From: Ruminiclostridium josui JCM 17888
GTDB taxonomy: Bacteria > Bacillota > Clostridia > Acetivibrionales > DSM-1351
Direction: 5' to 3'
Assembly (NCBI RefSeq): GCF_000526495.1
Contig: NZ_JAGE01000001.1
Location: forward strand, 2,786,001-2,850,000
Length of the DNA: 64,000 nucleotides
Shown: in pieces, positions 36,811 through 45,274 of the stretch
Layout: the number at the start of each line of letters is the position of its first letter
Numbering within the stretch: position 1 is the stretch's first letter
Notes under the pieces: model-generated
What the model was told of the DNA's origin: nothing
Databases searched by the model: none
Seen by the model: the letters and a program-made list of their open reading frames with translations, nothing else
Program-made: the position numbers and the translations under genes

Positions 36811-36972
36811 ATGAAAAAGCTTGGGAAAAAGCTTGTTGACAAAAAAGAAACCTTGCAGGCGTTTTTTGTTGATTGTGACTTCGAATGTAACAAGTATTGC
36901 TGGAGTGATCCAACGACTGGTATTCCAAATTATGCACCACGACAGAGCCTCAATGCCTATCGTGATCCTTAA
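36811..36972 (+). CDS. Cys-containing RiPP precursor peptide (copy 2)
   Basis: A 53-codon gene behind a perfect GGGAGGTGA site. The leader MKKLGKKLVDKKETLQAF matches copy 1 position by position (G-K-K-L at 5-8, K-E-T at 12-14, Q-A at 16-17). The core has only three cysteines, at 22, 26 and 30, ending in CWSD where copy 1 has CWGD, followed by a Pro/Asn/Tyr tail. An overlapping frame at 36821-37054 is longer but has no leader and no ribosome site. The evenly spaced C-x3-C-x3-C pattern suggests a ring pattern different from copy 1. Confidence 0.85.
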   Translation: MKKLGKKLVDKKETLQAFFVDCDFECNKYCWSDPTTGIPNYAPRQSLNAYRDP

Positions 36973-36981
36973 AAGAACTAA

Positions 36982-37021
36982 AAAATATAATCGGATTGTA
37001 TATCAATCCGATTATATTTTT
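36982..37021 (+). terminator. Terminator between precursor 2 and its carrier-like gene
   Basis: A 16-bp stem (AAATATAATCGGATTG with its complement) and a 5-base loop end in TTTTT. It stands before the last gene of the operon, so that gene is reached only by read-through or by a promoter I cannot see. Confidence 0.8.
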
Positions 37022-37054
37022 ATATATTTGTTAACGGCAAGGATGGTGAATTAA

Positions 37055-37297
37055 ATGACTGAAGAGATATTTATGAGATTGAATGATATATTTCTCAAAA
37101 GATTTAATATTGATTTAAAATCTAAGAGTACTATGGATTATGACAAACATTTATTGGGAAAAGAATGGGGATTAGAACCTAGAGATTTATTAATCTTATT
37201 CATGGATATAGAAAGTCAATTTGGCATTTCCATATCAGAAAAAGACATAGAAAATGGTAATTTCAGCAGCATCAATAACTTAGTTAAGATGATATAA
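37055..37297 (+). CDS. Acyl-carrier-related protein of the peptide maturation system (copy 2)
   Basis: An 80-residue protein starting at ATG 37055 behind GATGGTGA. It matches the protein at 33699: WGLEPRDLLILFMDIESQFGISISEKDIENGNFSSINNL shows the carrier-protein helix 2-3 pattern (ISxxDIxxxxFxxIxxL) seen in ordinary acyl carriers. The D-S-L attachment site is replaced by E-P-R, so the phosphopantetheine serine is absent again. It follows a terminator, unlike copy 1, which is part of the operon. The role is unknown; an adaptor for the maturase or its partner is plausible. Confidence 0.75.
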   Translation: MTEEIFMRLNDIFLKRFNIDLKSKSTMDYDKHLLGKEWGLEPRDLLILFMDIESQFGISISEKDIENGNFSSINNLVKMI

Positions 37298-37330
37298 GTA
37301 TTTGGCTTTTCATTATGTTTCGGAAAATAT

Positions 37331-37366
37331 AAACCTCCGTACTTTATCTTTAGCACGGAGGTTTTG
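37331..37366. terminator. Bidirectional terminator between convergent genes
   Basis: AAACCTCCGT and ACGGAGGTTT form a 10-bp stem with a T-rich 3' side on + and an A-rich 5' side. It lies between the carrier-like gene (+) and the secreted-protein gene (-) and can serve both. Confidence 0.75.
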
Positions 37367-37405
37367 TTGTATAACTCAAAAAGTCATTTATTACATCAAA
37401 CTAAA

Positions 37406-38593
37406 TTAATATCCTAATTGGCCAGGGCCCCATTTCCAAACGCCAAATGAAGTAATATTGTTATTATAGCTTTGTGCATTATCATTTGCAAAATCGGAAT
37501 TAGAGATTAAAAATGGATATGGTCTACTAGATATACCCCATGTTGGATCTTTAAATCCGGTGGATGAATTGTACTGCCAAGTGAGTGTAAGAATACCTTC
37601 ACCCCATTCTGAAAGTACCTCCACATCTCTGTTATAAGCTGTTGGGTCGTATACAGTTCCCTCTTTACCACCGTAAAAACTATAACTATGTTCGTTTATT
37701 ACTTTGCATGCTTCTGTTAGCCTGTTATAAACATCCAGAATTACACCTGCATAGGCTAGCCAGCCAGTTGCAGTTCCAACTGCTACTTCAAAAAATGATG
37801 CGATTGATACTACATTAGTGGCGGCATCAAATAACTTACTAGATTTATTAGCTTCAGAATAATAATCCATTGTTTCATAAATTTTTACACGTTGAGTTTC
37901 TGGATATCCAGCGTTTTTAAGTGCAGGAAAGTTCCAATTTGCTGAATATACCAATCTTGCTTTATAAGCAGGGTATGAACTGGAAACTGGTTTGGGGTCA
38001 ACGGTTTTTGTAGTAGCAAAGAGTTGTATATTATCTGTAGCAGTTTGGCTTTTTAAATTAATAGTCTCCGCTTTTGTTTCATTGCTTTTCATCTCTTTTA
38101 CATCTGAGTTATTCAGGTTGCTATATACTGTAATAACATCATTGTCTTTTTTGGAAATAGTTTTTCGAATAGAACCGTCTTTAAACAGTTCAATAATAAA
38201 TCTCTTTGAATTTTTAACATAGCCAACTATGACTGAATCATTTATTATAGTTAATTCGTTGATAACCGCTGAAGCGGGTACAAATTTTTTAGCATCAATA
38301 AAAGAGTCTGCAGGAAGGGTTACTATTGATTTATTCCCTAATGTGTGAACACCACCCTGCCGATTGCTTATAAAGGAGTATAATTCTTTGTAGTTGAATT
38401 CTTTCTTATTGATAAGTAAGTCTGATTCTTTATTAAGTAAAATTTCAGCGTTTGAGTGAGTTTCATTTTTGTCAATAGATTGATTAACCGGAACCGAATT
38501 TTCTATTTCATTTGTATTAGCATATGCTGTAAATAAAAAGAGCTGAGAAATAATTAAAAATAGTGCCAGAAAAGAAATCAAATTTTTTTTCAT
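37406..38593 (-). CDS. Secreted protein of unknown function
   Basis: The start is the ATG at 38593 (MKKNLISFLALFLI), behind AGGAGGTTAACG; a start 17 codons upstream has no ribosome site. The protein has 395 residues: a clear signal peptide ending in TAYA, then a propeptide-like N-terminal half (about 30-200) rich in Lys, Asn and Ser. The C-terminal half (about 200-395) starts with SSYPAYKARLVYSANWNFPAL and contains a small hydrophobic, Gly/Ala-rich stretch (NVVSIASFFEVAVGTATGWLAYAG) flanked by aromatic segments and ends in WGPGQLGY. I do not recognise the family. The two-part build would suit a secreted precursor processed outside the cell, possibly membrane-active, but this is only a guess. 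Confidence 0.8.
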   Translation of the reverse strand: MKKNLISFLALFLIISQLFLFTAYANTNEIENSVPVNQSIDKNETHSNAEILLNKESDLLINKKEFNYKELYSFISNRQGGVHTLGNKSIVTLPADSFIDAKKFVPASAVINELTIINDSVIVGYVKNSKRFIIELFKDGSIRKTISKKDNDVITVYSNLNNSDVKEMKSNETKAETINLKSQTATDNIQLFATTKTVDPKPVSSSYPAYKARLVYSANWNFPALKNAGYPETQRVKIYETMDYYSEANKSSKLFDAATNVVSIASFFEVAVGTATGWLAYAGVILDVYNRLTEACKVINEHSYSFYGGKEGTVYDPTAYNRDVEVLSEWGEGILTLTWQYNSSTGFKDPTWGISSRPYPFLISNSDFANDNAQSYNNNITSFGVWKWGPGQLGY

Positions 38594-38819
38594 CGTTAAC
38601 CTCCTAATTAAGAATTTTAAGAACAGTATACTATTCTGAATCATTAGTATGAATATTCATATTTATATAATAAAGGAAATAATTGTAAATGTAAACCATT
38701 AATTATATAAAATGTAATAATTATACATTAATGGAATTATATTCGAAAATGTGCTAAGCTTTTTATGTAGTTGGAATAATTAATAGTAAAAAAAGATATT
38801 TAACATAAAAGGGGATTTT

Positions 38820-39296
38820 ATGAAAAAGAAATTGCTAATCATAATTTCAATAATAGTATGGGCTATAGTCGGAACAGGTTTGTATGGTCATAGTTTTTTT
38901 AATGTTAGATTTAATTTCTATAATTCATCCCATGCTATTTACACAAAAACAGATGTATTTACTAGAGAGTCAAAACTTAAAGGCAAAACACTAAGTAAAT
39001 CGGAAAATGGTATTTGGATAAGCGAACCGATTTATTTTAAAAATACACATCAGCTTCATTTTGCAATGATAAATAGTGAAGCTGATGATATGTTTAGAAT
39101 AAAAGTAGTTTTAACTTCAGAGTCAGGTAAAACAATGAAAAAGGATTTCAATATATTTGCAGGGCCAAGCTTTTTTATGTTTAAATCTTATCAGATGTAC
39201 TTTGAATTACCAGAAATAGTTCTTGGAGAGAAATACACAATTGAAATAAGCAAAAATGAGCAAATACAAGGCAAGGTAAAATTTTCATTTAAATAA
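38820..39296 (+). CDS. Small membrane-anchored protein, unknown
   Basis: A 158-residue protein starting behind AAAGGGG. The first 24 residues (MKKKLLIIISIIVWAIVGTGLYG) are a signal anchor or uncleaved signal. The rest is a compact beta-rich domain with no cysteine and with alternating polar/hydrophobic strands such as LHFAMINSEADDMFRIKVVL and MYFELPEIVLGEKYTIEIS, which would suit an extracytoplasmic beta-sandwich. I do not recognise the family. It is divergent from the secreted-protein gene at 37406, with about 226 bases of AT-rich DNA between the two start codons. Confidence 0.7.
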   Translation: MKKKLLIIISIIVWAIVGTGLYGHSFFNVRFNFYNSSHAIYTKTDVFTRESKLKGKTLSKSENGIWISEPIYFKNTHQLHFAMINSEADDMFRIKVVLTSESGKTMKKDFNIFAGPSFFMFKSYQMYFELPEIVLGEKYTIEISKNEQIQGKVKFSFK

Positions 39297-39599
39297 GATA
39301 ATAAATATTATCATTCTAAGAATCGATCAGTTTATCAAAAAAATGCACAAATTTTTATGACAAACTTCATATGACTATAGACTGAACAGGGCAGTAATAA
39401 TGGTATTGTTCTGTTTTCATAAATTTCGACGTAAAAACAAGAAATATAAAAATTATCCCATTTTGTTTGGATATATGTAAATATTTTTACATTATATGGA
39501 TTTAAATGGGATTTTAATGTATAATTTTAAGTTATAGACAACTCAGTATTCTCTATTAATTATCCATTTATTAAAGCTAGTAGAGAGGGGCGAAACATT
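39297..39599 (+). other. AT-rich gap before the aldolase-like gene
   Basis: No coding frame or RNA structure is supported here. A TATAAT at 39520-39525 lies 75 bases before the next start codon and could be a -10 box, but no convincing -35 is spaced correctly. A GAGAGGGG ribosome site ends the gap. Confidence 0.4.
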
Positions 39600-40550
39600 A
39601 TGCCATACGATGAAAATATAAAAATATTGGATTGCACCATAAGGGATGGCGGACTAATTAATAACTTTAATTTTAAAGATGATTTTGTCAGAGCTGTATA
39701 TGAAACATGTGTTGATTCAAATATAGATTATATGGAAATAGGCTATAAGGCAGACAAAAAAATATTTACCGGTAATCAGTTTGGTCCATGGAAGTTTTGT
39801 AATGAAAATGATATACGCAGAATCGTAGGAGACAACAATACAGAATTAAAAATCTCTGTAATGGCTGATGCTGAAAGAACAGACTATCACAGGGATATAT
39901 TAAGGAAAACAGATAGTGTTATTGACATGGTACGTGTGGCAACATATGCTCATCAAATATCTACGGCTGTTGATATGATAAAGGATGCTCATGATAAAGG
40001 GTATGAAACTACTATAAATATTATGGCAGTATCACTGCTATCTGAAACTATATTAAATAATGCTTTGGAGCAGTTATCAAAATCAGAAGTAGAAGTTATC
40101 TATATAGTTGACAGTTTTGGCTCACTTTACTCAAAGGATATACATAGACTGGTAAAAAAGTATATGCAGTATGCAAAATCAGAAGGTAAAAAAGTAGGTA
40201 TCCATTGTCATAACAATCAACAACTAGCCTATTCCAATACCATTGAAGCAATTAACCATGGAGCTGAATATATTGATGCTACAATAGCGGGATTAGGCAG
40301 AGGAGCTGGAAATTGTCCAATAGAGTTGATTTTGGGCTTTTTAAAGAATCCTAAATACAATTTAAGACCGATTATTCAATGTATTGAAAAGCATATACCT
40401 GCAATAAAAAAAGAAAACAATTGGGGGTTTGATGTAGCATACATGCTTACAGGATTGTTAAATAGGCATCCACGTGAAGCTATCGCATTTTTAGACAGTA
40501 AAAGAGAAGACTATACAAACTTTTATGATACCATTATAAACAGTGACTAA
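39600..40550 (+). CDS. HMG-CoA-lyase-like / DRE-TIM metal aldolase domain protein
   Basis: A 316-residue TIM-barrel enzyme. The N-terminus reads ILDCTIRDGGLINN, the (D)xTxRDG catalytic Arg/Asp motif of DRE-TIM metallolyases. GIHCHNNQQLAYSN near residue 200 carries the HxH metal ligands. YIDATIAGLGRGAGNCPIELIL near 228 is the usual C-terminal strand of 4-hydroxy-2-oxovalerate aldolase and HMG lyase relatives. At about 316 residues without extra regulatory domains it is shorter than isopropylmalate synthases. The substrate is not clear; relatives occur in sugar or antibiotic side-chain pathways as well as in catabolism. It stands alone, with no neighbours that name a pathway. Confidence 0.82.
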   Translation: MPYDENIKILDCTIRDGGLINNFNFKDDFVRAVYETCVDSNIDYMEIGYKADKKIFTGNQFGPWKFCNENDIRRIVGDNNTELKISVMADAERTDYHRDILRKTDSVIDMVRVATYAHQISTAVDMIKDAHDKGYETTINIMAVSLLSETILNNALEQLSKSEVEVIYIVDSFGSLYSKDIHRLVKKYMQYAKSEGKKVGIHCHNNQQLAYSNTIEAINHGAEYIDATIAGLGRGAGNCPIELILGFLKNPKYNLRPIIQCIEKHIPAIKKENNWGFDVAYMLTGLLNRHPREAIAFLDSKREDYTNFYDTIINSD

Positions 40551-40617
40551 AAAACAGAAAAAATAATAAAAAGGTCTTATGGAAAAAATGATTTTACTTT
40601 GTGTAGGACCATTTATT

Positions 40618-41196
40618 TTATGATGGCATAAAAGCTGTTCTTCCGTTATTAGAGGTTTTTAGTATTAATTTGGCTATGTCTCTGGGGGATTTTTTCATGC
40701 CGCTTTTAAGCCACATTTGAATGACACCAACAGCACCTGAGGCTAAAAAGTGAAATAGATACTCAGCATCTTCTTTATTTAATGCACTGTTTCCCAATAT
40801 AGGAAGAAAATGCTGTTGACCTATAATATTAATGAATTCTTGCTGAAATTTAATGTCACCGTTGAGATTAAGTAAAAGGTCAAAAACTTCTGCATTTTCG
40901 GCAATATACTTTAGAACTCTCTCAATTATTTTAATATCAACGAGATTACTTTCTTCGAAATTGTACTCGCTTAAATATAAATTAATATCATCAATAATTT
41001 CATTTTCTATTCTTTGGAGTAAATCGTATTGATCCGTATAGTGTGCGTAAAAAGTAGCGCGGTTAATGTCTGCATCTTCACAGATTTCTTTAACTGTAAT
41101 TTTAGATATGGGCTTTTCTTTCAAGAATTTAACAAGACTATTTTTAATTACCATTTTAGTATATTTTACACGCCTGTCTGCATTTTTTGATTTCAC
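40618..41196 (-). CDS. TetR/AcrR family transcriptional regulator
   Basis: A 192-residue protein. Residues 12-60 hold the TetR helix-turn-helix: ITVKEICEDADINRATFYAHYTDQYDLLQRIENEI is close to the family consensus. The C-terminal two thirds is an all-helical ligand or dimer domain of the short type. The gene is divergent from the ABC transporter at 41370 and shares with it a compact region of overlapping promoters and inverted repeats (41291-41348), so it probably represses both the transporter and itself until an inducer binds. Confidence 0.9.
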   Translation of the reverse strand: MKSKNADRRVKYTKMVIKNSLVKFLKEKPISKITVKEICEDADINRATFYAHYTDQYDLLQRIENEIIDDINLYLSEYNFEESNLVDIKIIERVLKYIAENAEVFDLLLNLNGDIKFQQEFINIIGQQHFLPILGNSALNKEDAEYLFHFLASGAVGVIQMWLKSGMKKSPRDIAKLILKTSNNGRTAFMPS

Positions 41197-41290
41197 ACCG
41201 GCCTCCTATTACCAAAAAAATAATTTTGTTGATTACTAAACATTTTTTTTAAATATGTCGGGTAACTTACATATATCAAAATTCTGATTG

Positions 41291-41348
41291 TTGTATTCTT
41301 TTCACACTGTCAATATAATATATTCGAGTTGAATTGTCAACACAGTGT
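41291..41348. promoter_or_regulatory. Overlapping divergent promoters with inverted repeat
   Basis: On + there is TTGTAT (41291), a 17-base spacer and TATAAT (41314-41319). On - there is TTGACA (complement of 41335-41340), a 17-base spacer and TATATT (complement of 41312-41317). The two -10 boxes overlap. ACACTG (41304-41309) and CAGTGT (41343-41348) form an inverted repeat around this region and are candidate TetR operator halves. One bound regulator could block both genes. Confidence 0.7.
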
Positions 41349-41369
41349 TTAATAAATCGGAGGCAGCAA

Positions 41370-42071
41370 ATGGCGCTTATAGAATTTGAAAATATTAAGA
41401 AGGAATATATAGTAGGTGATGTTAAAATTACAGCAGTTGATGGTTGTACTTTTTCAATAGAAAAAGGTGAACTGGTTGTTATCTTGGGGCCGTCAGGGGC
41501 AGGAAAAACCACAGTTTTAAATCTACTTGGTGGAATGGACAGCCCCAGCGACGGAAAAATCATAGTGGATGGTAACGAAATACACAAATACAATAAAAAA
41601 AAGCTGATAAGTTATAGACGTAGGGACATAGGATTTGTATTCCAGTTCTATAATCTTGTAGGAAATCTCACTGCACTTGAAAATGTTGAACTTGCTTGTC
41701 AGATATGCCCGGATTCACTTGACCCTAAAACTGTGTTAGAACAGGTGGGGCTTTCTGAGCGTATGTCCAGTTTTCCAAGTCAACTATCAGGAGGAGAGCA
41801 GCAGCGTGTAGCAATTGCTCGGGCAATAGCCAAGAATCCAAAGTTGCTTTTGTGTGATGAGCCAACAGGTGCCTTGGATAGCGTAACAGGTCAGAGGATT
41901 ATTGAGCTTTTGCAAAGAACCTGTAAGGAAATGGGTATGACTACAGTTTTAATTACTCACAATGCAGTAATTGCAGATATAGCGGATAAGGTAATAAAAA
42001 TAAAAAACGGTACTGTTGTGGATATTATTAAAAATGAAAATCCCAAAAAAGCTGCTGAGATTGTGTGGTGA
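41370..42071 (+). CDS. ABC transporter ATP-binding protein (MacB/LolD type)
   Basis: ATG 41370 ([13 protein letters not shown]) follows CGGAGGC; the frame opens earlier, but without a ribosome site. The product has 233 residues. Walker A is GPSGAGKTT, the signature is [14 protein letters not shown], Walker B is [16 protein letters not shown], and the switch is LITHNA. These fit the MacB/LolD/BceA class that pairs with FtsX-fold permeases. Its end overlaps the start of the large permease gene by 7 bases, showing translational coupling. It is divergent from, and probably controlled by, the TetR gene. Confidence 0.93.
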   Translation: MALIEFENIKKEYIVGDVKITAVDGCTFSIEKGELVVILGPSGAGKTTVLNLLGGMDSPSDGKIIVDGNEIHKYNKKKLISYRRRDIGFVFQFYNLVGNLTALENVELACQICPDSLDPKTVLEQVGLSERMSSFPSQLSGGEQQRVAIARAIAKNPKLLLCDEPTGALDSVTGQRIIELLQRTCKEMGMTTVLITHNAVIADIADKVIKIKNGTVVDIIKNENPKKAAEIVW

Positions 42072-45000
42072 TTGGTTTGCTGTATAAAAATACTCTTAAA
42101 AAAATAAAGAAATCATTTGGAAGGTATATATCGCTATTCATAATAGTTATGATTGGTGTGGGGTTTTTTGCTGGAATACAAGCTACTACACCTGATATGA
42201 TAGACATAGCAAATAAATATTATAAAGAAAATAATCTACTAGACTTTAAAATAGTCAGTACAATGGGTTTGACTGACGATGATGTTAATGCAATTAAAAA
42301 ACTTAATAATATAAATACAGTTATCCCAAGCTATTCACTGGATGTTTTGGATAAAGATAAAGCTATCCGTGTTCACGCAATAGAAAATGGGGTAAATAAA
42401 TTGGAACTTGCTGAAGGCAAAATGCCTCAAAAAGATGACGAGTGTATTGCAGATAGTAAAACCTACAAAATAGGGGACAAAATAAAAATTACAAGCGATA
42501 CGGAGAAAAAGCTGAAAAACAAGGAATATACCGTTACAGGTACAGCACAATCGGTATTATATCTGGCTGAAGATTACGGAAACACCACTATAGGCGACGG
42601 AAAGCTTTCTTCATTTATATTTATAAACAAAGACAATTTTATTTTAGAGACATATACGGAAATATATCTTCTTGCTAAAGGTACCAAGGAAACAACAGCA
42701 TATTCTAAAGAATATGATATAGAAGCCTCAAAGCTGAAGGATGAACTTTTGAAAATAAAATTCCACCGAGAAAATGCAAGGTATCAGGAGATTTATTCAA
42801 AAGCTGACAGTGAAATAAGAAAAAATAAAACAAAATTAAATGAGGAAAAGGCAAAGGGACAAAAGAAGCTTGCAGATGCAAAAATAACCCTTGATGAAAA
42901 TGCACGAAAGATTGAAAAAGGAAAAGCTGAGCTTATTGCCAATGAGGCAAAACTCAAAAGAGATACCGAAAAGCAAAGTGCAGAGTTTGCTTCTGCAAAA
43001 GAAAAAATATCAGCGGGCTGGAAGGATATAAATAATGCACTAAATAAGTATCAAATTAAAAAAGAAGAAATAGACACTAAAATCAATGAACTTAATTCTG
43101 CTATTGGGAATATGAAAGCACAGTTAAGCCGACTTCCGGCTGAAAGTCAGGAATATATTCAGCTTAACGCTACAATAAATCAATATTCAGAAATGCAAAA
43201 AGGCTTGCTAAAACTGCAGGAATCAATAACTACACTAACCACTCAGGAAGCAAAGCTGGATAAAGGGATTAGTACCTTTAACAGTGAAGTTGCTAAAGCT
43301 AAAAAGAAAATAGAACAGGGCAAAACTGAGTTAACTCAGAATGAAAAGAAAATAAAGGATGGGTATGCAGAATACAATAAAAATCTTGAGAAATTTAATA
43401 AGGAAATAACAGATGCACAGAAAAAGATAACAGATGCCGAAAAAGACGTTTCTGACATTGAAATGCCAAAATGGCATATATTTGGAAGAGAGGCGGCGGT
43501 GGGTTACAGTGATTTAAAATCAGGTATTGATGTAGTTGCTTCGGTTGCAGCACTATTTCCATTCTTTTTCATACTTATTGTAATGCTTATGGCATCAAAT
43601 TCAATGGTCAGGATGATAGAAGAAGAAAGGAGCGAGTTAGGTACGTTAACCTCATTGGGGTATAGTGACGGCAGCATAATATCAACGTATCTCTTCTACG
43701 TATTGTCAGCTTCGGGATTAGGGGCAGTTGTAGGATTTTTCATAGGATGTGGAATAATTCCTCCGTTGATTTACTCAACCTTTCAGTTTATTCTGCCGTC
43801 CATTGTTGTTAAATACAGTATGGCAACCTTTTCGATAATTTTACTTATTACCTTTGCTCTTATGAGTATGGTAACGGTTATATCATGTAACAAAGAGCTT
43901 AAGCAGAAACCATCGGCATTAATGCGCCCGGCTCCACCTAAAAATGGTAAAACAATTGTTCTGGAAAGGATAAAACCTCTGTGGAGTCGCTTGTCCTTTA
44001 CATGGAAGGTAACATTAAGGAATATGTTCAGGTATAAAAAGAGAGCATGTATGACAATTGTTGGAGTAGCAGGATGTACGGCTCTCCTACTTGTAGGTTT
44101 TGGCCTGAGGGACAGCATGAATGGTGTGGCAGAAAAACAATATGGTGAAATTTTTCGTTATGACAATATGTTTGTATTAAAAAATGAAATTAAAAATATA
44201 CAGGGGGACTTGGAAAATCTTTTAACAAGGGAGCAGATAAAAGAACCTCTTTTACTTAAACAAACTGCATTAAAATGTGAAACAAAGAATAAGTCCTATG
44301 ACGCTTTTTTAATAGTACCTGCAAATGAGGATACTTTTTACAAATATTTCAACCTGAAAAATCCATATGCCGGGGAACAGATAGCCCTGAATGACAGCGG
44401 CGTCATTATTACACAAAAACTGTCTGATGTTTATAATGCCGAAAAGGGCGACACAATTACTGTAAAAGATGCTGAAAATAATTCTTATAAGTTAACTGTT
44501 AGTGGTGTGGCAGAAAACTATACAGCCGATTACATTTATATGAACAATCAAATGTACAATAAGATATTCGGTAAAGCTGCATCATATAATGCTATTGTGT
44601 CAAATCATGCATCATCTGATGAAAAGGCTTTTGCTAAAAGGCTTATTGACAGCGGCTTGGTTTTGAATGTAGTGTTTAACGGGGACTTGATAAAGAAGGT
44701 TCTTGACCACAATGAAAGCCTTAACAGCATAATTTTGTTGATTGTGGTAGTTGCCTCCCTTTTAGCAATTATCGTTCTATATAACCTGACAGCCATCAAT
44801 ATAAGCGAGCGAACTCGTGAAATTGCAACACTGAAAGTACTTGGTTTTACTGATGAAGAAACAAACGGATATATTTACAGAGAAGCTTTTATACTTACAA
44901 TAGTAAGTATTGTGATAGGACTGATATTGGGAGTATATATCCACGGTTTAGTAATTGACGTAATTAGAGAAAACTCAATGGTGTTGTTCAGAAAAATAAA

Positions 45001-45121
45001 ATGGCTTAGCTTTATACTGGCGGCATTACTGACGGTAATATTCTCTGTGGTAATGCAAGTAGTAACTTATTTCAAGCTGCAGAAAATTGATATGATAGAA
45101 TCACTGAAGTCTGTGGAATAG
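42065..45121 (+). CDS. FtsX-type ABC permease with coiled-coil domain
   Basis: A 1,018-residue membrane protein starting at GTG 42065 (GTG 42068 is also possible). One helix lies near residues 18-38, followed by an extracellular MacB-like domain (about 45-230). A long Lys/Glu-rich coiled coil spans about 235-470 (repeated EKAKGQKKLADAK- and KIEKGKAEL-like heptads). Three helices lie near 495-610, a second extracellular domain at about 690-880, and three helices near 890-1,010. FtsX-like signatures such as EERSELGTLTSLGYSDGSI and SERTREIATLKVLGFTDEE precede each helix set. Such permeases work mechanically on substrates outside the membrane, as in lipoprotein transport or antimicrobial-peptide export. 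The substrate is unknown. Confidence 0.9.
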   Translation: MVIGLLYKNTLKKIKKSFGRYISLFIIVMIGVGFFAGIQATTPDMIDIANKYYKENNLLDFKIVSTMGLTDDDVNAIKKLNNINTVIPSYSLDVLDKDKAIRVHAIENGVNKLELAEGKMPQKDDECIADSKTYKIGDKIKITSDTEKKLKNKEYTVTGTAQSVLYLAEDYGNTTIGDGKLSSFIFINKDNFILETYTEIYLLAKGTKETTAYSKEYDIEASKLKDELLKIKFHRENARYQEIYSKADSEIRKNKTKLNEEKAKGQKKLADAKITLDENARKIEKGKAELIANEAKLKRDTEKQSAEFASAKEKISAGWKDINNALNKYQIKKEEIDTKINELNSAIGNMKAQLSRLPAESQEYIQLNATINQYSEMQKGLLKLQESITTLTTQEAKLDKGISTFNSEVAKAKKKIEQGKTELTQNEKKIKDGYAEYNKNLEKFNKEITDAQKKITDAEKDVSDIEMPKWHIFGREAAVGYSDLKSGIDVVASVAALFPFFFILIVMLMASNSMVRMIEEERSELGTLTSLGYSDGSIISTYLFYVLSASGLGAVVGFFIGCGIIPPLIYSTFQFILPSIVVKYSMATFSIILLITFALMSMVTVISCNKELKQKPSALMRPAPPKNGKTIVLERIKPLWSRLSFTWKVTLRNMFRYKKRACMTIVGVAGCTALLLVGFGLRDSMNGVAEKQYGEIFRYDNMFVLKNEIKNIQGDLENLLTREQIKEPLLLKQTALKCETKNKSYDAFLIVPANEDTFYKYFNLKNPYAGEQIALNDSGVIITQKLSDVYNAEKGDTITVKDAENNSYKLTVSGVAENYTADYIYMNNQMYNKIFGKAASYNAIVSNHASSDEKAFAKRLIDSGLVLNVVFNGDLIKKVLDHNESLNSIILLIVVVASLLAIIVLYNLTAINISERTREIATLKVLGFTDEETNGYIYREAFILTIVSIVIGLILGVYIHGLVIDVIRENSMVLFRKIKWLSFILAALLTVIFSVVMQVVTYFKLQKIDMIESLKSVE

Positions 45122-45137
45122 GATAAAATCAAAAAAT

Positions 45138-45176
45138 ACCTCTTATCGCAAGAATTAATGCGGTAGGGGGTTTTTT
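45138..45176 (+). terminator. Terminator after the ABC permease
   Basis: ACCTCTTATCGC and GCGGTAGGGGGT form a 12-bp stem with several G-T wobbles and a 10-base loop, followed by TTTTTT. Confidence 0.75.
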
Positions 45177-45215
45177 AGAAACATAAATATTCTGATAGCC
45201 TTACCAGACTAACTA

Positions 45216-45224
45216 TGCTATAAT
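45216..45224 (+). promoter_or_regulatory. Extended -10 promoter of the flavoprotein gene
   Basis: TGC-TATAAT is a full extended -10 box, 51 bases before the TTG start of the next gene. The -35 region (TAGCCT at 17-base spacing) is poor, as is usual with extended -10 promoters. Confidence 0.55.
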
Positions 45225-45274
45225 GCAATCAAATATATGTAAAAAATATGAAAAAATAGCAGGAGGGGTCAAAA

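Noticed and set aside
36821-37054. 77-codon frame overlapping precursor 2
   Set aside because: The overlapping frame from 36811 has the perfect ribosome site and the family leader; this one runs through the terminator.
40551-40617. Possible terminator hairpin GGTCTTA/TAGGACC between convergent genes
   Set aside because: The stem is only 7 bp with a wobble and a 26-base loop; too weak to list.
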